A stretch of DNA of 64,000 nt from Eutreptiella sp. 'Long Island Sound 2002' (lineage: Eukaryota > Euglenozoa > Euglenophyceae > Eutreptiales > Eutreptiaceae). Below the pieces are notes generated by a model, which saw only the letters and a program-made list of their open reading frames with translations, made no database searches and was not told the DNA's origin. A program made the position numbers and the translations under genes. The stretch is from positions 11,327,713 to 11,391,712 of the forward strand of contig OZ038380.1 of assembly GCA_964036045.1 (NCBI GenBank), given 5' to 3'. Numbering within the stretch: the first letter of the stretch is position 1; each line of letters begins with the position of its first letter. Positions 30,999 to 41,314 of the stretch are shown here, in pieces.

Positions 30999-31442
30999 AT
31001 GTCAACCAAATCCACCATTTCAAAGAAAGGTCAGGCTCCCACCCCATCACATTCATGTGTTGTTGCTGAACCAGCGGCACTACAACAAGCTCTCACAGGA
31101 GTCAATGAACTCTTGGACAAACAAAGCTCCCTGCATAGTGCAATCCAAGCGTTGCGGAAGAGTGATCCCACGTCTAACGAATTAAATGGCCTTACGGCAA
31201 CACTCGGTCAAGTCGCGGCCACGATCCGAATTGTAGTCAATCATTCAGAAGCAGCCGACCCAACCCAACCCCCCCCCCCCCCCCCGGCCCGCGTCCCCAT
31301 CCGATGCCGACGAGACGCAGATGGTCTCAGCGCCAAGTGGTTGCCCCCCTCACCCAGCATGGGAAGCCGCTGCAATTCCCCCGGGGGCCTTCTTCAGCGG
31401 AGGAATCCCCCCCACCGGGGGAAGTGGAGGCCTCTGAAGTGA
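30999..31442 (+). CDS. Short ORF, perhaps ORF1/gag-like N-terminus
   Basis: ATG at 30999 opens MSTKSTISKKGQAPTPSH, then a helical part, ALQQALTGVNELLDKQSSLH, SAIQALRKSDPTSNELNGLT. A C-run at 31266-31284 codes a proline stretch, after which composition turns to arginine and serine and the frame is doubtful. It overlaps the 3' end of the recombinase frame on the other strand. No family identified. Confidence 0.35.
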   Translation: MSTKSTISKKGQAPTPSHSCVVAEPAALQQALTGVNELLDKQSSLHSAIQALRKSDPTSNELNGLTATLGQVAATIRIVVNHSEAADPTQPPPPPPARVPIRCRRDADGLSAKWLPPSPSMGSRCNSPGGLLQRRNPPHRGKWRPLK

Positions 31443-32275
31443 CCAACTTGTCACTCGGATTCAGGGTCATGCCTCTGCCCTTGCCCCGGGCACGAGCATT
31501 TGGAGGTGGGCGCATAGGTGCCCCCCCATCCTGTGCAGCCGGTGGCCGGCGCCTCGACCGTTGTGGGCGGGGAAGGAGGGGGCTCCGAAATCGATCCATC
31601 ATTAGAGCGCGGTGAGCCTCCTGATCCGCTACCGTCGCGTTCAGCCGCTGGTCTAGGGGCCCCATTCCGCGCCCACCGACCTCTGGACGCAGCGCGTGGA
31701 CACCATCTGGCTGGAGCAGGGGTGTCCGAATCAAGATCCGCCCCCCTCTGTCGCTGCCCTCCCCCGAGTCTGTCCAAAGCAAACCGAACCCCCGCCCAAA
31801 CCTGGCTAGCCGCCAGGTCCCGGAACTCCAGCGTGTCCCCTTCACCAGGCCACGGTAAAAGGAGGTTGCCAACACCCTCAGGTCTTGAAAGTCCTTTGCG
31901 TACCCTATCACCGTGCGCTTATCTTCCCACCTGCCAAACAACAAGAACCAAGCTTCCGGCGGCACGCGAGCCCATGCCGCCGCAGCGCCTCCCCTCCGGA
32001 GCCCGTGCCAACGCCCATCTGCCCATTCAGTCCCCTGCGCGAACCCCGCCAGCGCCGTCTCAGAGACCGGTGGCCCCCAAGAACCACCCTGTCCTCCCCC
32101 TCCCACCTCTTGGTGTAATCCCTCAGGTAGCCCCCCCTAGGCCCTGGACCACTCGCACCATCGGCGCCAGCGGCGGCCAATGATCCCCCTCTTAGAGCCC
32201 AAAACCCGAGGGCCTTTTCCCCACAAATATGCGTCACCCGGATGGAGGCGGCCTCACCAACCCGGAACACTGCAA
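31327..32275 (-). pseudogene. Tyrosine recombinase (YR retroelement or Crypton type), spliced, one frameshift
   Basis: A textbook acceptor (TTTTTTTTTGCAG) ends at 32270 and the exon opens with FRVGEAASIRVTHI, whose Arg (32262-32264) is the first catalytic arginine of tyrosine recombinases. After a frame change between 32100 and 32010 the next frame has WHGLRRGGAAAAWARVPPEA: the H-x-x-R pair at 32005 and 31996. GRWEDKRTVIGYAKDF follows, with the nucleophilic Tyr at 31900-31902. Spacings R to H (~85 residues) and H to Y (~35) fit the family. These enzymes cut and rejoin DNA via a 3'-phosphotyrosine. A long arginine-rich extension runs to 31327. No RT/RNase H is seen beside it, so DIRS, Ngaro or Crypton cannot be decided. 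Exons upstream of the intron are not firmly found. Confidence 0.75.
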
Positions 32276-32279
32276 AAAA

Positions 32280-33100
32280 AAAGATTGAAGCATTGATGCA
32301 ATGTTTGCCTGCACACATGGCATGCATTGGTGGCAATTTTTGTGTTGATTTTTTTGCTTGAGGGGGGGTTGATACCTTATTTCCTTGATTTAGCGTGTAT
32401 AAAAGGGGTTTTTTTTTGCAATTGTATTGGAGAACAACGGATCAGTAAAAGGGCATTTTGTGTGAGCAATGCCCCCCTTGTGTGCACAAAAACCAAGTAA
32501 AATCCGTGGAGAATAATACCGGGCCCTTCAACCAACTTCGTGGTTACGGTGATAATCGGTTTGCAATATGACGTAAGGAAAGCTAGTGGGCAAATACATG
32601 ACTATGTTGATGACGTTGTGGTGGCCTTTGGTATGTTTTTCCCTCCAAACACGGAGCGGACAATACTCCAATAGTGTTCTCATCCAGTAATGCACACAAG
32701 ACCAACTCCAAGCACACCACAAAATCAAAAAAATATGCACAAAGCAAGGAAACCCTACCTCTTCCCCTTACGCGTCACCATTTCCTAATACTCCTTAGCC
32801 CTACCATTAGCATTTTGGCAAATCTAGGCACGCTGCCACACATTGAACACGTTGGCATACAACCCCCAATCCAAGTTGTCATTCTGAACCATACTCTGAA
32901 CCACTTCTGCCCACCCTTTCCTTTGTGTGCTCGGCGTGCCCCTTTGAGTCGGGACCTTCTTAATCCTGCTCTTCAAAGATTTCCCTCGCTGAATTCTGGA
33001 TTCTGTCCCTACAAGGAGAAAAAACAAACTAAACGATCACTGAAATATAAAGATATTCTGAGATCCAAAATGAGGAAATGAATGGGAAATTTGGCGATTC
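32280..33100 (-). other. Intron/upstream region of the recombinase; possible exon scraps
   Basis: T-rich sequence next to the acceptor. At 32815-32945 the minus strand reads KGWAEVVQSMVQNDNLDWGL, YANVFNVWQRACLD, which may be an upstream exon. No donor could be paired with confidence. Confidence 0.3.
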
Positions 33101-33147
33101 CCTACTCTGAATCCCTGAATTGACGTCCGCCCTCACCCTCGAGGGCA

Positions 33148-34606
33148 TTGAACGTGCACAGAGTCCCCCTTTCCATATGTGATCCACCCAAAGGTGGCCC
33201 CAAATGGTCACCCCGAAGTGACAAGCTTCGTGGGCTCCCCATCTTGGATAGAGCAATTATCAATGCATTCACATCGCCAACACCCAACCTTCCCTGCATG
33301 CACACAAGTGCAACAATGAATGCAACCCCACCCCCCCAAAAAAGGCCAACAAGCGGACCTTGTCATGGTGACCCCCCCCCCAAAAAAAAGCACTCAAACT
33401 TGTAAAAGGTTCTGCCAATGCACTACCAACCTTACCCTTTCATCCAAGCCCTTGCTGTAGTTTGCCGACCCCCAAGGACCTTCTTCCCCCCCCCTATCTT
33501 GCTAACATTCGGCCACCTTGGTTGTACAGCACTCTACCATAATCTCATTTGAGAACCACCCAAACCAGTGCCCTTCCCTTCACCCAACCATGATGCATGA
33601 CAGCGCGAACCAACCCACTGCCCGCACAATGCACCAAACGGTGCACCCCGTGGAGCCCAAAGTCGGGCAGCCTTTGACAAAGAAGAATAGCGGGCAATGG
33701 CATCCCTCTCCATTGCCAATCCCTCACCAAAACTGTGTTCCCTTGACCAAACTCACCCAACATTGGGCACGGTTACCCCCAAAAAGCCAACAAACATGGG
33801 TAGAAGCTGCCTTGCTCTTGAAATTCCAACACCTTGGGAGGGCAATTTGGGCCCTGGTGTTGGCAATCATCACACACGTAGCACAAGTGGGATAACCTCC
33901 CTCATCAACAACTTGCATTGTGTTTACATCACATGCATCGGTTCTGCACGGGCAAGATGGTGAAGAATGTCAGTGATCGCAGAACCCTCGAGCTGCACCC
34001 ATGATCCCAATGGAAGACGTCCCCTCAACTCCCCCACGTCAAAGCGGTCAAAGCCACACTGCCCAAGTTTTGTGCCATAAATGGAAATCCCCACAACAAT
34101 GCGATTCCCTAGTTGGTGGGGGCTGTGGGGGGGGGGGGGGTCGTGCACTTTTCCTTGACGTTCACCATGGACCCATTCATCTCACTTCCCCCAAGACTAC
34201 TTAGAACAATATCCACTGGTTGGGGTGCCCCCAATACCTCATCAACAGAAACCACTTTGGCCCATGGGCAATACCAAGGGGATATGGTCCGACTGCGCTG
34301 GAGGCGGTGCACACTTTGCCCCTTGGTCTTGCGTTCCCACAGGACAGCTATGGCATTCAAGCCCAAATCAAGGGGTTTTTTGGCGTGCACATCAATGTAC
34401 AGTTCCACCACATTGGTAACACCACCTTGCATTTTGACGTGCTAGTCCACCCCGTTGATCTTGCCAACCTCGCCAACGGCTTGCTTCACGCAAGAGATTT
34501 GGTCACATATTTCAACAAAGTGTCCCTCACCTTCCTTAAAGACCAAGACCTTTCAGCAATCAGCACCTTCCGAACTCATTACACGCCCAAAATAGAGCTA
34601 CTGTGA
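33148..34606 (+). pseudogene. Unrecognised plus-strand element protein, many frameshifts
   Basis: Coding-like text hops between frames: PPKGGPKWSPRSDKLRGLP and QKRPTSGPCHGDPPPKKKHS (to 33405), a 125-codon frame from 33518, then a 128-codon frame to 34606 (PWAIPRGYGPTALEAVHTLP, GIQAQIKGFFGVHINVQFHH, HFDVLVHPVDLANLANGLLH). Ends with a stop at 34606. Basic and Pro-rich first, globular last. No motif assigns it. A G14 run at 34129-34142 marks one frame break. Likely one dead transposon gene. Confidence 0.4.
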
Positions 34607-34840
34607 AGCACGCACGCAGTGGTCGTATTGTTCATTGGTTTGTTCATTCCATTTGGCGTCGTCATGCAATTCATTGCAACCCGCTATTGGCGATCTCCCA
34701 CTTGTTCCATGTGCTAAGTACTTATTATCACCGAATGAAATTCGCATTCAGATTGCAAGAATCAATGTACGCAAACTCACAATACAGCTCCGGCAAATTT
34801 CGCGATCACGTACAATGATCACACGTCATACTTTAGTGCT

Positions 34841-34940
34841 TGGTTACCACACCCATTGATTGGTTCTCACACCCGTTGATTAGTTTGCACACCCGCTGCT
34901 TGGTTCCCACACCCGTTGATTGGTTCCCACACTCGTTGAT
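34841..34940. repeat. Exact 5 x 20-bp tandem repeat
   Basis: Five units of TGGTTCCCACACCCGTTGAT with small substitutions and no length change. Non-coding; AT-rich sequence lies on both sides. Confidence 0.9.
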
Positions 34941-35131
34941 CGGCGGTACTTCAACTGGGTATTTGTTGTGGTGAAACTCGCCGTGCATTGAGACAAACAC
35001 AGAGTATGCGCTACAAAGTAACACAAGACAAATTCAAACTTAGGGCCTTCGGTGAACACACCGTCCCATACCACTATATATGCGCGCGCACACACACACA
35101 CACATTTATATGGGTGTTTTCGCGCGCTCGC

Positions 35132-35154
35132 GGGGGGGGGGGTCTAAACCCCCC
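35132..35154. repeat. G11-TCTAAA-C6 near-palindrome
   Basis: GGGGGGTCTAAACCCCCC pairs with itself except for the central bases. The TCTAAACCCCCC half also ends the segment at 4496-4507. Could be fused inverted ends of the same small element. Confidence 0.5.
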
Positions 35155-35314
35155 AAAACCTGTCCACTAGTAGTGTGTGTGCCGGAGATTGGGGTGTTGT
35201 GAGGTGAGGGGACCCCCCCCCCTATTTTGAGGGTGGGGAATTCATTTTTCAAGGTTTCGGAGCTTGTCCTCACACCCTCTTTTCAAAATAATCGATTTTC
35301 TGTATTTTTTGGCC

Positions 35315-36052
35315 ATGTTTTCGACCACCGGCACCGCCCCGTTTTCTCCAAGTCCAAGGAAGGGGAGATCGCCGTCTCCGGGTACCCCCCTAGCATCCCT
35401 TGCCAAAAGAAGGAGGTTCAACATGCAAGAAATTGCATTTGCATATGGGAAAGAGGAGAAGGAGGTCGCTATTTCTGCCCTCCAATCAACTTTGCTGCAT
35501 GGACAACAAAGGGACCTTGATGAGCAAGCCGTTTGGAGATCAACACGTGCCGTGGTCTCCGTTGTCATCAATGCGGCCAACGGGGAGGGGCTTTCGCCAC
35601 AAGAGGTTTTGGAGAGGGCGATGGCCACCATCCCCCCCCCAAGATTCAGGTGGGCGGGTGCAAGACACCATTGTGGAAAACATCAAGGTTGCAATGCAAA
35701 TGGCAAAAGCTGACCATCGGATGGAGGGCTGGACGATGGTGCATCTCCTAGCTGACGCTGCAGCGCAACCCAACATGGACCCCAAAACCGGCCCATTCGG
35801 GGTAGCTATAGTAAGTTTACACAGTACCACTTTGTACACATGAAACAGGCTGCTTTGCCTAAAGTGAAGGCCGCCAAGACCATCCCAGGGACCAAAAAGT
35901 ACTATCACTAGCGGTCCACAGGTATGGCAGATTGTTTGGAGCGGCGGAGGTACCCGTGTTGGTGCAAGTTTTGCTTGCATGGCACCGGTGAGTCCTGCAC
36001 CAATGTCGACTTTTGTGGCCAATGGGAGATGGTTACCGTGAGCTTGCAATAG
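35315..36052 (+). pseudogene. Element protein with C-terminal Cys-rich module; frameshift and one stop
   Basis: ATG at 35315: MFSTTGTAPFSPSPRKGRSP, a basic low-complexity leader, then a helical part (NMQEIAFAYGKEEKEVAISA, DEQAVWRSTRAVVSVVINAA, SPQEVLERAMATIPPP). A C8 run at 35633 shifts the frame to DSGGRVQDTIVENIKVAMQM, MEGWTMVHLLADAAAQPN. A second shift gives SKFTQYHFVHMKQAALPKVK, GTKKYYH, then TAG, then GMADCLERRRYPCWCKFCLH and SCTNVDFCGQWEMVTV with a natural stop. GTAAGT at 35811 could instead be a splice donor. The Cys cluster (C-W-C-x2-C...C...C) looks zinc-binding. Family not recognised. Confidence 0.5.
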
Positions 36053-36476
36053 CACCCCCCTTGCCAAAAGCCTATTTGCAGCCCCATTGCATGTTTCTTG
36101 CTTGGAAAGGATCAGTTTGGGTAGAAAAATCAGGAAATGTAGTGTGCAGCCTTACCAGTGCAGGTGTGCAGTCTGCTGTCTGAACAGCAAAAAAGGGCGT
36201 CCAGACCTACTAAGACTTTTTGTACGGCCCAGCATTTCAACATATCGGTGAGTTAGACCAAAACGAAAAAAGCTTTAAAAAGCCCTTTCCACGCACGTTC
36301 CGAAAAGGTATCACATGCCATATCAAAAGTGCAGTCATTTTGAGGTACACGGCCAAAACGTTGAAAACCCCGCTAGACAGAATAGCCCCCCCCCCCCCCC
36401 CCGCGAAATCACTCATATATACACACTCGTGTGCGACCCAATCTGCTCAGATACAGTGTTCAAGCAACTCTTTTAA
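36053..36476. other. No supported gene; C17 run
   Basis: Spacer with a C-run at 36387-36403. Confidence 0.5.
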
Positions 36477-37532
36477 TTGAGACAGTTTTATTGTAGTGTT
36501 AACAAACAATACATAAACAGTCAAATTAAAGTCTGCGAGCCCCCCTCCCCTCCGCACGGTGCCCTTGTCATGCATGTTACCGAAGATGGCCATTGGTTCC
36601 ACACCCCATACACGCCTTTGTTGGGCTGGGTTGCACAGGACCGGCCAACCTCCTCGTTGAATTTCCACTTGGGGAAATTGCTTCGTTGTATGTGGACGGC
36701 AGCTCGGGCTCTGCTGACGCGGATCTGCCGTGGTCGTCTTCTACCAAGGGTCATGACATGTCCTGTGCCATTCGTCCCCCTCCCCAACGATGAGCAAATC
36801 TCTGCAGCCCCCCCCCCCCCCGACAAAATCACTTTACGGTGGTGGATTTCCCACCTGCGCACAGAAGGCCGCCTTGCCGAGTGCTCAATTCCCCTCCCTG
36901 TATCGCGCGCTGACCACCCCCCGCCCGGAAAAAGCCCGTCTCTCCGCAAAGCAGACTTTGCAAGCGCAACACAAACCTTGCCTACGTTCTTAAAACGTGT
37001 CACAACTATCTCAGGGCTAACCCCCCCCTTCCCCTTGGCCCACTGCTTTCCAAGAATCCCCACTTTGTTCCAGGAAAGATTCCGCACCAGAAAGCTGCCT
37101 GACAAAATAAAAGAACGTCCAAAGCAGCATCCTCCATCAAGCACCCCACGGTCAACCACTGCCAAAACCAAACCACAAAGCGCCTTTTCCAAGGCAACAC
37201 CTCTCCACACAGCCCTCACTAAATACATGACCCCTGTGGGTCCCGCGCAGGCTCTGCCTCCCCCCCCCCCCCAGACCCCCTCCCCCCTTCCCGCAAAGCG
37301 GACCCGGCTCCCCACTCCACAAAGAGGGTGGCCCTGGACCAACAACCCGACACCGCCTCTGACCCCAAGCAGCCTGGAATCACCGGTCTTTTTCCTCCTA
37401 AACCGCGCCCCTCTTACCCGCCAAACTAGCTCCTGCGTAATAAGAAGTCGCACTTTGCGCACTGATGCTGCCTGCACTACGTTTGTAGCGTCTCTGCCCC
37501 CCCCCCCCCCCCCCAACCATTGCATGGCCTAA
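36477..37532 (+). CDS. 351-codon basic, proline-rich ORF, truncated by a SINE at its 3' end
   Basis: Long open frame, Lys/Arg/Pro/Thr-rich in its second half (PDKIKERPKQHPPSSTPRST, TALTKYMTPVGPAQALPPPP), with a more ordered first half (WWISHLRTEGRLAECSIPLP). The minus strand is also open over this stretch because sequence is GC- and C-run-rich; the plus strand has the better Lys/Thr balance. The stop is created at the junction with the SINE: GCC-TAA. Without the insert the frame would have ended two codons later (MASA, then TGA). Resembles an ORF1-type nucleic-acid-binding leader, but no domain is seen. Confidence 0.4.
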   Translation: MRQFYCSVNKQYINSQIKVCEPPSPPHGALVMHVTEDGHWFHTPYTPLLGWVAQDRPTSSLNFHLGKLLRCMWTAARALLTRICRGRLLPRVMTCPVPFVPLPNDEQISAAPPPPDKITLRWWISHLRTEGRLAECSIPLPVSRADHPPPGKSPSLRKADFASATQTLPTFLKRVTTISGLTPPFPLAHCFPRIPTLFQERFRTRKLPDKIKERPKQHPPSSTPRSTTAKTKPQSAFSKATPLHTALTKYMTPVGPAQALPPPPPQTPSPLPAKRTRLPTPQRGWPWTNNPTPPLTPSSLESPVFFLLNRAPLTRQTSSCVIRSRTLRTDAACTTFVASLPPPPPPNHCMA

Positions 37533-37744
37533 GAAGGTCGCGTAGTTCAGTCGTCGGTCATGCACGTGACGCCTGAACCAGAGGTGCTTGGTTCGAATCC
37601 TGGTGGGGTCGGAACGCAGTCTCCTAGGCGCTAGGGTGTCTGTGACCCCGCGAGCCGGAAGGGATGCTACGAGGGACAGGTAGGGATCACGGTTACGCTG
37701 GAGTTCGGAGAGCGCCCGAGCACTTCATCTTTACCTTTACCATT
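37531..37744 (+). mobile_element. tRNA-derived SINE with perfect 15-bp target-site duplication
   Basis: The flanks ACCATTGCATGGCCT at 37516-37530 and 37745-37759 are identical. The 214-bp insert opens with a tRNA-like head: A-box-like GCGTAGTTCAGTCGTCGG, and a perfect B box GGTTCGAATCC at about 37591. It continues with an unrelated body (GGGTGTCTGTGACCCCGCGA region) and ends in a short repeat tail (CTTTACCTTTACCATT). The acceptor stem does not pair, so it is not a functional tRNA gene. Pol III transcription and mobilisation by a LINE reverse transcriptase follow from what is known of SINEs. The intact duplication suggests a recent insertion. Confidence 0.85.
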
Positions 37745-37759
37745 ACCATTGCATGGCCT

Positions 37760-38110
37760 CCGCATGAGTCTTTCCCTTGTGCCTCTGTCTGCTAACCCCA
37801 TGTGAAAGCCCTTCACAGCCTTTCTCGGTTGCGTGCTCTGTCCCTTCTCACCCGAGGGGCTGGCCTTGCCATCCTCTGGTGATTTGATCTGATGTAAATT
37901 AGATTTCAGGACCGCAGCATACGAACGTCTTCGCCGGACCATGAATGTTGTCACTGTTCAAGACAGTCAGGTTAAAGTGTTTCCCCCTTTTTTCTTCAAA
38001 GTGGCTTGTCAACGGAGCACGTGCGCCTTCACACCGCGAAGTGCTGTGGCCTGCTGGGAATAGCTTCCCCTGATTCTTCCGTCCTTGCGCTCTTGAAACT
38101 TTTCGGACAA
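37760..38110. other. No supported gene
   Basis: Mixed sequence following the SINE; short ORFs only. Confidence 0.5.
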
Positions 38111-38112
38111 CT

Positions 38113-38535
38113 TCAGATAACTTTGTTCGGGCTAATGGGCCAATCCTCACTGTGAATTACATGTCTGTGAATTGCCATGAAATCATGTAACGCAAAAGTG
38201 TATTGCCAACTTTGGTCCTGCGCAGACTGAATAGGATGGCAATAACATACCCCCCCCCCCCCCGTGTCCAACGAATAATTATGTCCCCAAAAAATACGGT
38301 CCGAACGGGTAGTGTTCGTTGGACACAGTGTTCGGTGCGCGCGACAATGTTCGGAAGGCCCAAGAATTGTGGCTGGTACAAGCTCGCCAGTGTGGTACCG
38401 CTTGTACAGCACCTCACGGCCAGGTGCCAGTAGAGAATCGGTCATGGTGGGCAATAGAGGTCCTATAGTTGAGGGATACCACTCCCTCACACCCCGCTTT
38501 GCAGTTTTGCACACCACTTCTGCAACATACAGCAC
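38113..38535 (-). pseudogene. Unrecognised retroelement-type remnant
   Basis: The 140-codon frame has LLAPGREVLYKRYHTGELVP followed by ATILGPSE, a small beta-barrel-like pattern (G-x2-V-x-Y...G...P-A-x-I-x-G) as seen at the C-terminal end of retroelement integrases and in Tudor/chromo-like modules. After it the frame runs into the 48-bp direct repeat. Identification is tentative. Confidence 0.3.
38251..38334. repeat. C13 run plus 12-bp hairpin and 48-bp direct repeat, copy 1
   Basis: GTGTCCAACGAA at 38264-38275 pairs with TTCGTTGGACAC at 38315-38326. The part from CCAAAAAATACGGTCCGAAC to GACACAGTGTTCG is repeated at 38621-38670. Confidence 0.8.
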
Positions 38536-38619
38536 AACAGCCCCTCATTTCCGCGCACCTTTAGCCTGAAACCTCGGTTCTGAAGTCCGGTACCTAATTT
38601 AGTACCGAGTTAATTAGGT

Positions 38620-38686
38620 TCCAAAAAAATACGGTCCGAACAGGAAGTGTTCGTTGGACACAGTGTTCGTTGGACACGGGGGGGGG
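38620..38686. repeat. 48-bp direct repeat, copy 2, ending in a G-run
   Basis: CCAAAAAAATACGGTCCGAA then two TTCGTTGGACAC units (38650-38661, 38666-38677) and a G9-10 run. The G-run end is the mirror image of the C-run start at 38251, so the 435 bp between are bounded by inverted ends. Confidence 0.8.
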
Positions 38687-38739
38687 GGTAACAGACTGGA
38701 GACATAGCGCAGCCCCTTGTCTCATCACTCAGTACTAAA

Positions 38740-39197
38740 ATGTGGCATGTTGTGTGCACTGCATTCCCACTCCAAAATGAGCAGGCACAAGCACATGAAA
38801 CCCAATGCAAAGCCAACATCAAAATAACAGACCAACAATCGGATATCACAAAGCTGTGCTACAGTGCAGTGGTAGAGTGCATGAAGCATCAGGATGGAAC
38901 AGCCCTTTCGACAGAGCATGCTAGAAGGGCCGCACCAAATAATCACTCGAATAAATGCTCACACACTCAGGTCTGCACGATATGTGGGAAACGTAAAACA
39001 CCGCAAATGTGCTGCCGTTCCAGCTCCAGAACCATGGGCTGTCGGACTATGGGTGGGCAATGGGCCAGCTGACTTCAAAAGCACTTGTTGCGTTAGGTGT
39101 GTATGCCCGCCGGAGGAAGCCTGAGCTGTTGCACGTGCACACAAGAGGCGATGAGCACAGGAAGAAAATGGCTCGTCAGTGGCCTAAAAGACCATAG
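38740..39197 (+). pseudogene. Unrecognised coding remnants
   Basis: Frames change near 38990: CKANIKITDQQSDITKLCYS, then KHRKCAAVPAPEPWAVGLWV with ADFKSTCCVRCVCPP, then GVYARRRKPELLHVHTRGDE with HRKKMARQWPKRP and a stop at 39197. Cys-rich in the middle, basic at the end. Possibly a transposase C-terminus; unassigned. Confidence 0.3.
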
Positions 39198-39199
39198 GT

Positions 39200-41300
39200 A
39201 CCTTTCTGTTACAAAGAGTGCGAGACTGTGGGTAGGACACCAACAAGTAAGCAGCAGCCCTGCAGCGGTACGCACCCCCACCCGCTTTATGCAGTTGTGG
39301 ACTCCTCCCCACTCCTGCCCCCCCCTCTGAGACCTCTCTGAAACCTGCAGTCTGAAACACAATTGAACACACATTAGACCATTTCCAGAGCCACTGCCAT
39401 CCCCATTTACTGAGCAAGTGAGCAACTCAGCAACTGTTTGAATTGTTGGCAAGCTGGCTCACTTCTGTGACAAAGTCTGTGACATTAGAACGGCCGCGAG
39501 GCCACCCTACGCTTGTGTCCCGAGAGTTGCACTGACCAACACGAACCCGACCACAAATTTGGCTTGGGAACACTCAAATTACCCCCCTCCCTGACCGAGG
39601 ACCGTATCTTATACAACAGCCTGGTGAGTTTGCTGAACACATGACGCACTTTGGTGGGGGTGGCGACAGGGCGGGGAAGCATTGGAACCGGAGGGGGGCA
39701 GAGCAGGGTGTCAGGGCGGAAGGAAGACGGCTGGAGGGGGCTGGCAAGACGGTTCTGAGCGGTCACTGTTGCATGCTGAGGCGGTTACTGGTGGTTACGG
39801 ATGCCGTTGGGGTGGCGGGGGGCCTCTCCCCCTTCCAATGCATCGCGGGTCCCTTTGTGATGAAAGGCGGGGGCGTGTGGCATATTCAGGAAGTGAATCA
39901 GCAAAGACCTGCAGGACAACATGCCGCCAAGGAGCTTCAGACAAGCAACGGTCGCAGGGGCTGTACTGGATCCCCACCAGCGCCCCTCTCCAAGGGGACA
40001 CCCATGCACTGCGTGCGCATTGCTTGCTGGAACCCCCACACTATGCCCATGAAAATCACGGCTTCCCGGGATCACCAGAAGACCAGTGCTTCTCCAACGC
40101 CGATGTCGGCCTTGGCTTCCGACGCCGAAATCGGCGCCAGAGGGACCTACCTGCAAAACAGTGGTATCCGCAAGCCGTGCCTGCAGATTTCCAAGGCCGA
40201 TTTCGGCCTCAAATGGACCCGGTCATTAGGCATCGCTGGTTTCATGGTAGAACCAGTGGCTGTTTTTGGTGGAAAACAAAAACGCCGATGTTCCGACGCC
40301 GATTTTCTGAGGCCCAGCCCACGTACGGGTTTGCACCCCCAAAATGCAGCAAACCGCATGTCATCGTTGTCAGGATCTTCTCCGGAGGCATCCCCCTCTG
40401 CCCATAGCCCATGACACCCAGATACCCAGAGCAGAGTGAGGGCGGGGTCCCCGGGCCCGCGGTACCGCAACCACTTCGCACCGCACGCGCACTGCGGGGC
40501 CAAAGGCGTCCCCTCGGACTGGAACGTCCTGTCTGACAAGGGGCCACGTGAGCCCGGCAGAGGCTCGGCCAAGCCGTGCCGGCCCCTGCCCCCGTCGTGG
40601 GCCACAGATGTGCCGGATAACTTTCTGACTTGGGAGGCTGCCAGACCGCGTGGCGTGGGATGGACTGCGTGGCATGGCCGCCGGCAGCTCAGGGCACGAG
40701 TGGAAGCGGCGGTTGGCACGGGCAGCCGAGGTCCGCGTTGGATCAACGCGCTCCTGTTTCAGCCGACGAGCAACGGGGGGAGGGAGGAGGGGGTGTCAGC
40801 GCGGGGGCACTTCGCCGGGCGAAATTCGCTGTGCGTACGCCCCGTCGACCCCCACCCCCGAACCACCGTCCGCTGACCTCCAACCGCCTTTTGGCCACCC
40901 GTCGGTTACGCAGGCCTTCCGCCGGCGTCGGAGCCCTCCTCCGAACCCAAGCACAACCCCCTCCAACCCACAACAAACGGTTCGCCAATGACCACCGCCC
41001 GAGGGGTCCCGGAGGCGTGGCCCAGGCCGCATCCCGGGGGCCCTTGGTGCGTTCAGGAACACACCGAAGCGGCCCCATGAGAGCACAAGCGGTGCGGCAG
41101 GACGGACGCACGCGATCACGGGCCTCGGGCATCGCCTCGGGCGTAGTGAAGCCCGTGGGGCGGCCCTCCCCCACCCCCCCCCCCCGTTCGACAGGACGTC
41201 CTACTCTTCTGCCTTTACTGAGCTCAAGCCCGTTCACATCGGGGGTCAAGGGTACCGACTCTCCTCCCCCTGCGCCAGGCAGCAGGGGCTGAGGTGCATG
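39200..41300. other. GC-rich stretch without a supported gene
   Basis: Several long ORFs overlap on both strands between 39641 and 41290, none with a motif. The plus-strand text around 40070-40330 repeats CGCCGATTTCGGCC-like words. High GC alone explains the open frames. Confidence 0.45.
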
Positions 41301-41314
41301 CCAGGGGAGGGGGG

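Noticed and set aside
34841-34940. CRISPR-like array
   Set aside because: Units are contiguous with no unique spacers, and the genome is eukaryotic.
36521-37525. 334-codon minus-strand frame opposite the 36477-37532 ORF
   Set aside because: Gly/Arg/Val-rich text produced by C-runs and high GC; the plus strand has better composition. Neither is certain.
37531-37620. Functional tRNA gene
   Set aside because: A and B boxes are good but the acceptor stem does not pair and the segment is bounded by a 15-bp target duplication, so it is a SINE head.
39641-40414. Overlapping 241- and 257-codon plus-strand ORFs as genes
   Set aside because: Both strands and several frames are open in this GC-rich stretch, with no motif or codon signature that favours one.
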